From: Cenococcum geophilum 1.58 | Taxonomy: Eukaryota; Ascomycota; Dothideomycetes; Gloniales; Gloniaceae | Reading direction: 5' to 3' | Assembly: GCA_001692895.1 (NCBI GenBank) | Contig: KV748200.1 | Location: forward strand, 1,996,914 to 2,060,913 | DNA length: 64,000 bases | Shown: positions 1 through 11,560 of the stretch, piece by piece | Layout of the letters: each line of letters opens with the position of its first letter | Numbering within the stretch: the stretch's first letter is position 1 | Translations under genes and position numbers: made by a program | The notes under the pieces: model-generated | What the model was told of the DNA's origin: nothing | Database searches by the model: none | What the model saw: the letters and a program-made list of their open reading frames with translations, nothing else

Positions 1-3000
1 GTAGTGTTATCTTCCGACTATAATATGCTACTAGGTGCCATCTATTTTAATATTTTTGTATAAAGCACGCCCCTAGTATATAGTCTAATGCATTCGTTTC
101 TATAACCGTTTCTAGTCCTAGTTAATAAATCTTAAGAACTAGCTCCTAGGTAAACAATTCTTTAACCTTTTTAAATAGCTCCTATTGTTCCTTTCCCTAT
201 ACCTATAGTTTTTCTTTCTTCGTTAATCTTATAAGTGGCTTAATATCCTTTAACCATTAAGCTATAAACCTTCTATAGTAGTTGCAGAACCCTAGAAATA
301 ACCTTAACTATATTATATTTTCTAGTTCTTGCCAATTTACTATAGCCTCGATCTTCTTTAGATCTATACTAAGTTGGCCTAGTTTAATAATAAATCTAAC
401 AAAATCGGTCTTCCTAGTAAAGAACTTGCATTTCTTAATTGCTACTAGCATCTGTTCTTATAGTCTCTTTAAAACCCATTTAACATGTTCCCTATATTCT
501 TCTTCGTTCATTAAGTAAATAATATTATTATTAAGGTATACTATAACAAATTTATCCAAGTATTCTCCTAATACATTGTTAATACGCTTTTAGAACATTG
601 CTAATACGTTTATAAGCCCGAATTATATAACTAATAGTTTATATAGTCCTTCCTTTAACCTAAAGGCTGCCTTCTATTCGTCGCCTTCCTTAATCCTAAT
701 CTAATAGTACGCCTATCTCAGATCTATTTTTATAAAGATTTACGCATTACCTATCCTATCTTAAATTTCGCTAATTAAGGGTAAAGGATACATATCCTTC
801 TAAGTAATGCTGTTTAACTATCTATAGTCGATATATAGCCTTAGTTTGCTATTCTTCTTTAGTACAAACAGTACTGGATAACCTGCTAATAACTACGATG
901 GTCTAATATATCCCTTTTATAGGTTTTCTTAGATAAACTCTTTTAGTGCTCTACCTTCTTCTTTAGTAAGCTTGTAGATTAGAAAAAACTTTGGACTTAT
1001 TCCTAGTTCTAATTCTATTTTATAGTCCCATACTATATAATCTAATAGCTTTTTACTTTCCGGTGACTATAGTTTCTTACTATACTTATAATATCTCTTT
1101 AATATATAACTTAAGCCTTACTTAGTCTTTTTATATATCGCTCTGACCTAGTACTATACTAGCTTAGTTTATTATCGCATTTTGTGGCGTTAAGTATCTC
1201 TAATATTAACCTAACCTATAACCTAATCAATTTTTAGATTATATTCCTATAACTAAGGCATTCCTAATACTACCTCATCGTTCCCTAATAGTAATATGTC
1301 GAAAGACATCTTAACTTATCTCCCTTCGATGGTTATCTAAATAGGTCCTATTTTAAGATTAATAATACCTCCTCCGTAGGCTATCGGATCTCCTAAAATT
1401 GTTACTAATAAATAAGGGTGCTCCTTTTGCCTATATGGTAGCCCCATCCTTTTAACTACTGCTAGTAAGATATAGTTCCGTATTGCTTTACTATCTACTA
1501 ATACTTTAAACTGTTAATCTTACTATCTAACTCGTAAATTTAGGTGTTATTCTTAAATTCCTTTAAGGGTCTAAGGCTCTACTACTAGCTCCCTCTAATC
1601 CTATAGGCCTCCACTTTTCCTAACTATTAGCTGTTTAATCCTTATATACTTAGCTTATTCTTTAGCCAATACCTAGTCCGCTTTTTATCTTTAATATACC
1701 ATAGATAGGTATTCTCTAGATATTCCCACCATTATTGTCTATCTAGGCATTCTTCCGTAAGGAATCTTCTTAGTTAAAGTATTAAGTCTCCTAACTCCTA
1801 AACTTCTACTAGATGCTAGCCGTATATATACTTAACATTCCTATACTATCGCTTATCTAGCGCCCAATATATCCTTATAAGGTATTTCCAGTTTTTCTCT
1901 TTTAGATTTTTATGTATTTTGTATATATCGTCCACATATGCGATCTATAATAGCGTATAGTATACCGCGTGCTTTAGGTCAACTCTTAACTTGTCTTTAT
2001 CCTTAAGTTTAAACCTCTGTCGCGTTAATCTAAACGTTATAACTTTATTTATAGGTACTAAGACGCGTCTTTTACTTCTCTAGTCCTCTAATTATTCCTC
2101 TAAATCCTTTAATATTATAATTAAGGCTCCCTTAATATAAGTTATAGCCTTTTCCGTAATTAGGTGGTCCTAGATAACTTTTTTATTTAACTATATATAA
2201 AAGTCTTCCTACTTATTATTATATTGTTGTCTATACCACTTTTAGTATAGCTATTAGAGTGTATACGGCTTATCCATAAGGAAGTATCTTCTTACTATTA
2301 CGTTATAACAGCCCTTTATATATCGTTCCTTAAACCTAGTTAAAATCCCTAGATCCTCTTCGTTTTCCAATTTAGTAAACCATTTAGCTCTTAATATGCC
2401 TACTCTTAGCCTATTAGTAATTCTTTGTACTAGTGCTCTATCCCTTATACGTCCCAATGTACTAGATCTTATATCTAGTTTCTTTTCTTGCTATACGATA
2501 ATTCTTTACCTGAACTCTTCTATAGTCTCTTTTAGTTTATGTTTTGTAACTAGATCTTTAAAGTTCTCTTACTTCTTAATCTTAATATCAACTTTTTAAT
2601 CTTTAGGCCGAACACTGCGTTCCCCTAGTAAGTCTTCTAAGTCTATATATCTGTCTCCCAGTCTAATTACTATTTACACTATAGATTCTCTAATCTATAA
2701 AGAAGCCCTTTGCCTCTTACTTATAGGTGTCCTAATTTATACTCCGAATTCTTAGTCCCTTAGATCCTTTAATCCCGAGCTTGCTTCCGATTTAAGCTTA
2801 GCTCTAGCCTTAGTCCAACTAGGCTTTACTAGTATCCTTATCTCGTCTTAAAAGTCCTAAATCTTACTTATCTCGTCTTAAGAGTCTTATGCCTTTAGAA
2901 AACTTCGTCCTAAGCTTATTCGTATATTGCTAAACTGAGCTATTACTCTATCCTATCGGTTTTCGTCTGTTGTGGGTCCTTAAGCATACCTTATCTTATC

Positions 3001-4612
3001 TTAAAAATCTTAGTCGTCTTTTATCTCGTCTTAAGAATCTTAAGCCTTTAGCCTTTTGCCTTTATTAAGTAGTAAGCTAGCACTAGCAGTCGTCTGCTTA
3101 CTTAATCGTCTCTAGATATTACTCCTTCCGTCTTATAAAGTGATAAATACTGTATTTAACGGTGTTATAATACCCGTTACTAAACCTTGCTCTATAGCGG
3201 TCTTAGTCTCTACCTCTGTTATATTATTGAGGTTTAGATACCCCCAGTTAGTTCCTTTACTATCCTTGTCGCTATTAATTAATAAGTACTCCGATTCCAT
3301 TATTATTATTACTAATCTTTATCCGCTTATTACTGTAATATCTTAATCTAGCTTATAGAGTCGATCTTATTCTTTGTCTAACTCTTTAGTTCCTTTAAGT
3401 CCTCTTAACTCTGGCTCTTATAGCTAATAGCTTACACCGTACTTAGCGTCTTTATAAATTTAGTATGCGTTGTTATAACAAAACGCAAAACTTCTAATTA
3501 AACATTCTTTTATTCCTCGTAGTATACTATTATCCCTTTATATATATATATTATATACTGCTAGTCTAGTTCCCTTTACTACGTAATAACTCTAACTACT
3601 TTTACAGTCTCTAGCAAAATAACCCTGTTTTCCGCAATTTATATAAGCTCTATCTTTAAACTATTGCTTTTGTTATAGAGTCCGCTTAAATGTCTTCTAT
3701 TACTAAGATCCTTAGTTTAGCCTATGCTCCCTAGTCCTATAATCACTTAATCCTTAACCTCTAGGTTTCTATAGTTTCTTACTTTATCTCTTATAGGTTT
3801 CTTTGGTACTACTTAGGTCTATTAGCTCTGCGCCATACCATAGTTTCTAATTTAGCTTAGGTTGTTGCGTGCTCTACGTCTTATATAACTATAGAACTCT
3901 ATCCTAACCTCTTTTAGTCTATTCCCTTTAGTAGATCCTATTATTAATCTTTATTACTTAATCTATTAGTTCCCTTAAGGTATTTACATCTTCCATTAGA
4001 ATAATTACGTCCTAGACTTTAGCCTTAAGTCCCTATTTATACTATACCATAAGCGCCTTATTATTCCACTTAACTTATATTACTAATATTTAAAACTATA
4101 TTATATACTTAATTGCTAAGGTTTGCTGTGTAATGTCTTAGAGTTTTCTTTCCACTATAGTTATTACCTCTAGATCTCCAAACATTTGCGTAAGTCGTTC
4201 CACGAATTCATTCCAGCTTAAAAATATAAACCATACTTCTTGGTTTATAGTTATTAATCCGTTTGCCTATATTTCTATAAGGTAAGGCTTAAACCATTTA
4301 AGTGCTCTTCCTATTAAGAACAGTCCTGTATATGCTATTCGATCTATAGGTGTTACTAGCTTTACTCCCTTCTATACTACCTTAAAGTGCTTTTGCATAA
4401 GGAATCCTTTAAGCTTTAATCTCTCCCCTAAGAATCTTTTAATCGATAATAACTTAACCTTTGCTATGCCTATCCCATTAATCTTATTTTTAAGTACTGT
4501 ATTATTTTTTATTAACTAGTCAACTATTTCCTATAATTGTCCTACCGTCACAGGTTGTTGCGAGTCAGTGTCCGCTATACTAGTGTCACCCCTTAACCCC
4601 GAAGTAGTTGCC

Positions 4613-4868
4613 TGTAAGGCAGTATTGCTAGGGTGTACGGTAGGGAGCAGGCAAGCCGAGCATGAGTTATATAGGGAGTCGATGGAAGAGGACGATATGG
4701 TAAAGAGTAGGTAATAGCCTNGTACGGAGACGAACCGATGGGGGAGGAAGGAGGCTGCAAGCCCGAGGAGCTTATAAGGGGTGGCTAAGGCCTAGCCGAA
4801 GGCTAGCCTTGGCAGCCCCTGAGAGCTCCCGGGATGTAGCCGAGTAAGGGACCAAAAGTACCCTTACA
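4613..4868. mobile_element. Solo LTR or TRIM-like insert, 256 bp
   Basis: Absent from the otherwise collinear copy at 10323-18346. The insert starts TGTAAGG and ends CCTTACA (inverted ends) and is flanked on both sides by TTGCC (4608-4612 and 4869-4873), a 5-bp target duplication. TG...CA ends plus a 5-bp duplication point to a solo LTR or a very small non-autonomous LTR element rather than a MITE. It is GC-rich and shows no TA bias, unlike the RIP-altered DNA around it, so it arrived after the mutation pulse or is too short to be a RIP target. It carries an internal stem-loop built on AAGGCTAGCC-type arms near 4785-4815. One ambiguous base lies at 4721. Confidence 0.75.
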
Positions 4869-4951
4869 TTGCCGCCGTCAATAGCGTCGTGGTAGCTGCT
4901 TTTGGTGGCATATTATTTGACTTATTAAAACCGTAATTGTAGTAGTGATTG

Positions 4952-5372
4952 TATAATAGAGCCTTGTAGTAGGAACTACGGTGGACTTGTTAATAGGCTA
5001 AGTATATAGGTATTGTAAGTAAGTCAACAACGTAATAATAACTGGTAGAGTGATTGCCCAACAGATTAACTCTAATTGTATTCTAAAAATCACTATAAGG
5101 AAGGAACTATCTAGGTAGGGACTAAGGGTCCTTAAATACACAACCGTACTCCTAAGGAATCCTCCTTATATGTGATGTACGTGTTATACATAAGGTATGT
5201 AAGTTCCTCTCATCCCTTGCGTTTAATACGTAGCACATTATATAACCTCGGCTACTATTCCTCGTCACATAGTTCCACGGGTTCCATCCTAGACTGTGCT
5301 TGTATTAACTAACTAGCTTCTTCCAACTCCTCTTTAAGTAGTTGTAACATTGTACTTAAAGCGTTCGTAACA
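4952..5372 (-). repeat. 5' LTR of Gypsy copy A
   Basis: Read on the minus strand it begins TGTTACGAACGC at 5372 and ends near 4952. It aligns with the LTRs at 10323-10741 and 17927-18346 over both flanks, but its middle block (about 5155-5250) is unrelated to theirs, so it represents another LTR subtype. The target duplication cannot be checked because the partner LTR is outside the window. Confidence 0.8.
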
Positions 5373-5599
5373 TAACCTACCTTTACCGCGCGAGTTCTAA
5401 ACTATAAGTCCCGGTATATACTAGGCCTATATACTATATACATAGCCTATAGTATATGGCCGGAGTTTTAGTAGGGTTTATTTAGTGAATAGGCTAGGTA
5501 TATACCTAATATAGGGCGCGGGGTAATAGGCCTATATTAATTAATTTTTTATTTATTATGGAACTCTATATAATACCTTTTATATATATACCGTGTATA
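5373..5599. other. AT-rich flank, no gene seen
   Basis: Between the LTR of Gypsy copy A and the transposase relic. Contains repeated TATATAC-type strings and a small GC-rich patch (5510-5530). No terminal inverted repeat was recognised. Confidence 0.4.
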
Positions 5600-6645
5600 T
5601 ACGCCCTATATACTAACACTATACTTATACGCCTACTTCTTAAGCTCTGCTAGTTCCTTTGCTTTATTATATACGTCTTTAGCTTATTTTAATTCGTTAA
5701 TTTATTGCTCTATATTTTCTACACGTAGTATATATGCCTCCTTTTCTAGCTCCTCCGTAGATAAGTAAGACCTATACCTCTTACCTATAGTCCGGGGTGT
5801 TTAACTTCGCGATAGTAGTAGTAGCATCTCCGCTGCATATACGGTGGATATACGCGATATATCTAATACTAATGCAATATTATTATTTATAGTACTTATC
5901 TGCAAGATAATCTGGCTACTAAATATAGTAGGCTTAGGGGTATTAAATAGGTTCCGAGGATTCTAAGGAAGATTTAGTATAGGATTTCTAGCTCGCTACT
6001 TAGCTGCTTTCTGCTATTTTTATGCTACCTAAGCTTAGTATATACTTTATATATATAGGATATATATATATATTGTTTTTATAGCTATACTACTATCCAC
6101 TTTAAGTTGCTATAATTTTTCCATATATTATCTATTTCTGTCTCCTTATATAGCTCTTATAGATTAAACATTTCTTATATACGAAGCTTAAGCCTATATT
6201 AAAATATTAGAATATGCGGTGTATATACAGAGCGTATATATCTACCGTAGCACTGCGGCAAGAATGTATAATTTTTGACCAGTAAAGTTATTATCCTAAA
6301 AGTAACTACTTTTACTAATTCTAGTATGCTTCCGTATATACGCCCACTACTTATAAGGAATCTTTAACTTTTCCTTTATAAGTCTAGCTAGTATCTATAT
6401 TTTCTTTTTATTATTTATTTAGGACGTAAGCTCTAGATGTAGTGTTTATATACTTTATATATACGCTACCAGTTTCTACTCTATCTCCGCTTCCTATATC
6501 TGCTCTATAATATATCTTACTTTATATATTAGAAAGCACTTTATAAAGTTTCGTTTAATATATATTAGGCAGAATATAAGTATATACTAAAGGTGTTTAT
6601 CCTATTTATAGGATAGGTTAATTAAATATAAACAATCCCTAAAGC

Positions 6646-6703
6646 CTGTATATTATTAGCATATGCTCAGCATATACTAAACATATACTAAGCGTATACT
6701 TAC
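6646..6703 (-). other. Spliceosomal intron in MULE-like relic
   Basis: On the minus strand: donor GTAAGT at 6703, branch-like GCTAAT, acceptor ATACAG at 6646; 58 nt. It contains iterated TTAGTATATG strings. Coding-like frames flank it on both sides. Confidence 0.7.
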
Positions 6704-7166
6704 CGCCAGCTTGTTTCTTATATATATAACTATAGTAGTACAAAGTCTAGTTCCGTAAATGTGTGCAAATTATATAGATAATTAAGCAGTATTACCTAAA
6801 ACCTTAAATACTAGCTAAAACATCTTTGCGTATATAGCACGTATTTCTAGGTTAAGAAAGGCGTATACCTATACCTTAATTCCTATTATAGGTATTAGCC
6901 CATACATAGTATATACGAAGCATAGGGTATGCATACGTTTAGAATTCTTGTCCTATCCTACAATTAAGAATAGATTCATTTTGCCTTAAACCATCTTAAA
7001 TAATAGGTCCATTTCGATATATGTTACGCGTTGGAATGCCTTAGCTTACGCGTACGTATAGCATACAATAAGGAAATGCTTGTTATTAAAGTTATAAATT
7101 ACCCGAATCCATTGCTCGGTATTCTCTTTATACTAATTAATAGAGAACTCACATAGTATACCTACT

Positions 7167-7213
7167 CTGCTTAGGCTTTATATATACTTAGCGTATATCT
7201 AACCTATACTTAC
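7167..7213 (-). other. Spliceosomal intron in MULE-like relic
   Basis: Minus strand donor GTAAGTATAG, branch-like GCTAAG, acceptor CAG; 47 nt. It directly precedes the exon carrying the IEMD block. Confidence 0.65.
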
Positions 7214-7884
7214 CTGTATATACCATCCCCTCTAGGAACTATAGCATCCTTTCCTTTCTAATCAGAGTAGTAATTTAATCTTTAATATTAAGACTGCTAT
7301 GCACTACATATAGTGTCTATATTCTATACTTCTTGTATAAAATATAGTACTACGGCAATAGGATAAATCGACCTATATAATAGTAAGTAGTTTTATTCGC
7401 ATATATAGGGTATATATAGGGCATACACATAGTAAGGCTTAGGACTTCCCCCTGCTTTATTGCTTTAACTATATTATTAACAAGGTTAATTAGTAGCTTT
7501 ATTAGGTATAATAAATAATATATATAAGAATTCCGCGTAATAAGGCAAATATAAAAATACTATACTATATTGATAGGAATATAGCAATCTAACCATGCAC
7601 TATATATTCGGCCTACTACCCTACCTTAACCTTAGGGGTAGTCAAAACCTATATATGCTTAATATATACATAGCGTATATATAATATATATATTACCTAC
7701 CACAATATTTTCGCTTTAATATTATATATCCAATATAGGTACATTCTTATTTAAGTTCCTAAACTCTATATTTAATAAGTAGATAAAGGTATTAAATATC
7801 TACCCGGGCAGTCGTCGGTAATAAAGGCCAAGCAGTATACTATAGTTTAGTATCACTACTGCTAGAATAACCAATAAACTCTAG

Positions 7885-7931
7885 CTATATATAGTTAGTA
7901 TATATCTCGTATATACTAGCTATATACTTAC
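7885..7931 (-). other. Spliceosomal intron in MULE-like relic
   Basis: Minus strand donor GTAAGT, a consensus TACTAAC branch site, acceptor TATAG; 47 nt. All three signals survive although the surrounding DNA is heavily mutated. Confidence 0.7.
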
Positions 7932-8351
7932 TCTATACTAATAAAACATCATTAGTCTGCTTTCTCTATATACACGTTCTTATATACTAGGGTAAATATA
8001 CTACTACTATAATCATAGAATACTATAGTAGTAGCTGTATATTATAAGCATATACCTATTATATATAAACAATGTTTACTTCTCTATACTTTACTTTAGC
8101 TGTTTATTAATATCTCCCTAATATAGACGACTACTGCGCTTTTAAAGGTTATTAATAGATTTAAGCTTAACCCTATTATATGCAGAGGATATATAAAGGA
8201 TATCCTTATAGGCGTACTTATAGTGTCTAATGCCGCTACATTTAAACGCTTAATAAAATGCTTTTCCATTTTTCTAATTATTATTTTCTCTAAGGAGTTA
8301 TAGTCGTATAATCTTAGGGTCACTAGTTTTATAAAATAAGAATTAAATCTA

Positions 8352-8396
8352 CTAAAGATATAAATACAGCATATACCTAGTATATACATCACTTAC
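8352..8396 (-). other. Spliceosomal intron in MULE-like relic
   Basis: Minus strand donor GTAAGT at 8396 and acceptor TTTAG at 8352; 45 nt, no clean branch site. It joins the exon at about 8400-8610 to that at 8096-8351. Confidence 0.5.
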
Positions 8397-8867
8397 CTTT
8401 AATATATACTACTTAATAACCTTATATACTGTTTCTTTATCTATATCTATAGACAGTAGAGGTATTACTTTATAGATAAAATATACAATTTCTTCTTTTC
8501 TAGTTACTGGATATTCTGGCATTATAATATAATCTATTACCTCTTAGATAATAACTTAATACTTACTATTAGAGCTAATAAGTACTCTATAGTCTTAAAG
8601 TGTGTTCTAGCTATACTAAGTATATACATAGCCTATATATAGAGCAGTACGTAGTCTTACCTTAAAGAGACCTATATAAAATAGAACCCGCTATTATATA
8701 CTATCTTAACCCTCCTCCTCCTCCTCCTCCTTAATATTCTCTCTGCTAATTATATCATCTTAAGAACTATCGTCTTTGTGTTTAATATTAGGTACGCTAT
8801 AGGCTGCCTATATATACTTAGTATATACATAGTATATAGTTATTTAATAATAATAATAATAATAATT

Positions 8868-9245
8868 CATTGCTTAACGTCCGATTCGGATCCCTATTGG
8901 GCCCACGCGGACTACTCCTTATTTACATGTGGGGAGAAAACTCTATTTAAGAAAAATGAGAACCATCTCCCCGCCTTTTAGGACTCGCCTGCTTAGCGCC
9001 TGCGAGTCGCCTATGGTATATAGTTATTTATACTAACTAGTAGGCCGTTTAGCCACCCTGCTATACTCTTATCTACTTTAGTATAGTTTTCGCTTACTAT
9101 TAGTATAGCGAGGTATGTATAAATACGCGTATATATATATATATATGTATATATACGTATATTTATATATCTATATATCTACATATATATACTTAGCATA
9201 TACTCTAGATATTTTAGTTTATATAGTCGCTTAATTTAAATATGG
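8868..9245. other. Spacer with GC-richer patch and TA microsatellite
   Basis: 8868-9010 is close to unmutated in composition (contains GGATCC and GGGCCC sites) and follows a short TAA run (8848-8866). 9125-9170 is a (TA)n/(GTATATA)n stretch. It may be the 5' flank of the transposase relic; no gene recognised. Confidence 0.4.
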
Positions 9246-9275
9246 CTAGCGATACGTACTATATGGGCAAAAATA

Positions 9276-9385
9276 TAACCACGCCGACCTTTTGCCGGCG
9301 GTTCCATCGGTAACCACGCTTAACTTTCGCCGACCCCATCGGTGACCACGTTCAACTTTTCCGTGACCACGCTCAGCTGTACCCC
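9276..9385. repeat. Short imperfect tandem repeat, GTGACCACG core
   Basis: Four imperfect units built on GGTGACCACGCTCAACTTT with spacings of about 34, 32 and 22 bp. The segment is GC-rich and not TA-biased, in contrast to both neighbours. Confidence 0.6.
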
Positions 9386-9403
9386 GCGTTTATAGAGCCC
9401 AAT

Positions 9404-9540
9404 GTTTTGAAGTTCGTCACGTGAATTTTGTCACGACTTACTATCCGCAAGTTTTTTTAAACCAACCAGAAGCTGGCTTGGTAAAGTTTAAAAATTGGAA
9501 CACCTTAAAAGTATAAACCACTTATACCTCGGGTCAATAA
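9404..9540. repeat. Left arm of a large inverted repeat pair
   Basis: 137 bp that matches the reverse complement of 27188-27346 along its length, with several gaps. Shared landmarks are TTCGTCACGTG, AGAAG-TGGCTTGG and, at the inner end, CTCGGGTCAATAA. The inner end abuts the start of the Gypsy relic at 9541; the opposite arm abuts an LTR end. The two arms therefore bracket the whole nested block. Confidence 0.65.
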
Positions 9541-10322
9541 TATAATTTTAGTAATAGTAGATAAGTTAACTAAATAGGGCTACTTTATAGCATGCATAGA
9601 AGAAATTTTAGCGGAAGATATTACTAGAATCTATATTAAAGAAGTATTTATAAGATATAGAGCACTAAGTAAAATTATATTAGATAGGGATTTAAGATTT
9701 ATAGTAGTATTCTAAGAGGTATTCTTAGCGGAATAAGAAGTTAGAGTAGTAACTTTTATTATATATTATCCGCAGACAGATAGATAAATAGAAAGATTAA
9801 ATTAAACGCTGGAATAGTATCTAAGGTATTATATTAATTATGCACAGAATAATTAGGTATCGCTATTACTAGTTATATAGTTTATATATAATATAACACT
9901 ATAGAAAGGAATAGGCATATTACTATTTAAGGTAAATTACGGATATAAGCTAAGAATATTATTATTATTATAGCAAGTAAAGAAAATAAGTAATATAGCT
10001 AAAGAAAGAATAAAGATGTTAATAAATCTTTATATAGACCTTATAAAATTAAGGAAAACAGTATAAGAGAAAATAAAAAGGTACTGTAATGCTAAGAGAT
10101 CTAAGGGACTAGATCTTAAGGAGGGGGATAAAGTATAGCTACTATATAAATTTTTTAAAAGTTAATAACTAAGTAAGAAATTAAACTATATTAGAATTTT
10201 ACTAGTTATATTTAAGTTAAACCTACTAGTTAAGATAAAGATTTACCCTATATAGTATATTATAATGCTAAAGCTAGTATATAGGAATATTAGGCCACTA
10301 ATTTATAAAGAAAACACGTATA
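9541..10322 (+). mobile_element. Gypsy copy C, left part (integrase)
   Basis: Plus-strand integrase region homologous to the reverse complement of about 11700-12450 in copy B: catalytic-core part (about 9640-9790, including the zone around the Tyr-Tyr-Pro-Gln block) and integrase C-terminal part up to 10322. The 5' side of the element is missing. The text stops at 10322 because copy B inserted here; it resumes at 18347 after the duplicated GTATA. Broken many times; this copy is older than copy B, which interrupts it. Confidence 0.8.
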
Positions 10323-10741
10323 TATAACGGAACCTTATAGCTTAAACTACGGTGGGTCCTGCTAATAGGCTAGGTGTATAGGAATAGATAAGATAGTAAC
10401 ATAATAATAACTGGTGGAGTGTTTACCTAATAGATTAACTTTAATTATATTCTAAGAATTACTATAAGGAAGGAACTATCTAGGNAGGGACTAAGGGTCC
10501 TTAAATACATAACTATACTCCTAAGAAAGTCGTTGCTCTATCTGCTCCGTCTACTCTATTCGCTCTATAGTAGATCTTATAGATTATATAGATTATATAG
10601 ATCACATTACGTAATCCTACTTACTATTCCTTATTATATAGTTCTACGGGTTCTATCCTAGACTGTATTTATATTAACTAACTAGCTTCTTCTAACTCTT
10701 CTCTAAGTAGTTATAATATTATACTTAAAGCGTCTGTAACA
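10323..10741 (-). repeat. 3' LTR of Gypsy copy B
   Basis: 419 bp, nearly identical in layout to 17927-18346; differences seen by eye are mainly transitions. One ambiguous base at 10485. Confidence 0.88.
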
Positions 10742-10849
10742 CTATCTCCCTCCCTTCTATTTTTATTCTTAAAGATACCTAGTATCTCTAGGTCGTTTAC
10801 TAGAGGTATAATATCCGTTTAATTAATTTGGTTAATATCCTTACTTATA

Positions 10850-11560
10850 ATACCTAAAGCATCTCCTTCTTCTATAGCTCGTCGGTCTCGTACTATTACT
10901 ATAATATTATCTCTTAGTAAGATAATACTATCTCCGTATTCCCGTTATACGAAAAAGGGGTTAGTTTATATTGCGTTGGTAAAACCCTTTATCTTAACAA
11001 CCTTCCTTTTATTTGGAGTACACTAAGGCAAACATTTAATCGTTTTACGATATTCGTTCCATTCCTAATGCTAAGTATATATATTTTATTATTCTATATA
11101 GTCTTTAAGTTCCCTTATTAATTGCTACTAGGGTTTTAGGTTTAATCTACTACCGTAAGGCTTAATAATAAGCTCTTAAGCGCTCTTACTAAACTTCGTT
11201 ATTTTTATAACGCTAAGAAAGAGGCTACTAATACTTAGCAACGTGCCCTTAACTCTTGTCTTATTGCGTCTGCTCAGCTAATCCGTCTTAAAAAGGTTTA
11301 TAAAAAGGTCTATTTTAAGGAGTAAAAACTTATAGAATAAGGTTTATAGGAGCTTAGTAATAAAAGAACGGATTCTCTTCTAATAGAGAAGGAAACAACT
11401 CTAAGTAGTTTAGCAATCGTTCTTCCTATATCCCCCTTAGGTGGTTTATTCTTTAGTAATTCTTCTTCTTTAATACTGCCTAACCTTTTTTCTTCTGATA
11501 TTCCTGTACCTTTCCTATAGCATTTTTTAAATTCCCTAGTAGTTCCTAGGTAGTCTTATT
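10850..11560 (+). pseudogene. Antisense accessory coding stretch of Gypsy copy B
   Basis: Lies between the chromodomain end of pol and the 3' LTR, on the strand opposite to pol. The plus strand reads as a basic, helical, Lys/Glu-rich protein: RYFYNAKKEATNT near 11205-11245 and RLKKVYKKVYFKE at 11284-11322, followed by a Ser/Leu/Pro-rich tail. Upstream, at about 10930-10980, is a block that resembles a decayed Cys-cluster (TKKGLVYIALVK). The same arrangement with a matching motif occurs antisense in copy C (18590-19220), and a better preserved Cys-cluster form in relic E (26150-26540). I do not recognise the protein family. The element is a fossil; the stretch is broken several times. The start codon is unknown. 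Confidence 0.55.

Larger units (their letters stand above)
1..5372 (-). mobile_element. Ty3/Gypsy chromovirus-type LTR element, copy A, cut by window edge
   Basis: Read on the minus strand this is an LTR retrotransposon: 5' LTR at 4952-5372, a short leader, gag with a nucleocapsid zinc-knuckle block near 3610-3650, a long coding-like spacer, a retropepsin-like region about 1150-1600, reverse transcriptase about 300-1100, and RNase H at the left edge. It aligns almost base for base with the full-length copy at 10323-18346; window base 1 corresponds to about 13246 of that copy, so integrase and the 3' LTR lie outside the window. The frame is broken many times (tens of breaks), in the RIP manner. 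A 256-bp LTR-like insertion (4613-4868) interrupts its leader. Family and orientation are secure; the exact domain borders are estimates by alignment to copy B. Confidence 0.85.
5600..8900 (-). pseudogene. MULE-like DDE transposase relic with introns
   Basis: A multi-exon relic on the minus strand. The exon at about 6704-7166 keeps blocks recalled from a widespread fungal MULE-domain transposase family, including FNNKHFLIVCYTYA and YIEMDLLFKMV, where the Asp of IEMD sits where the first catalytic acidic residue is expected. The exon below 6646 keeps DNNFTGQKLYILAAVL, a C-terminal block of the same family, just before another intron. The last exon (about 5640-6010) reads as a Lys/Glu-rich coiled-coil tail (STEELEKEAYILRVENIEQ). 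Upstream exons (8096-8600) encode the helical N-terminal region after an acidic run of Glu codons (8711-8730). Stops fall mainly at former Gln/Trp positions. The start codon and terminal inverted repeats were not found. Family assignment is from memory of the motifs, not from a search. Confidence 0.65.

Noticed and set aside
5600-8900. Starship captain (DUF3435 tyrosine recombinase) considered for the intron-rich relic
   Set aside because: Readable blocks (IEMDLLFKMV, DNNFTGQKLYILAAVL) fit the fungal MULE-type family better, and no recombinase box was visible.
9125-9185. TA-rich run considered as a telomere or replication origin
   Set aside because: It is a simple TA microsatellite; no telomere repeat and no origin consensus.
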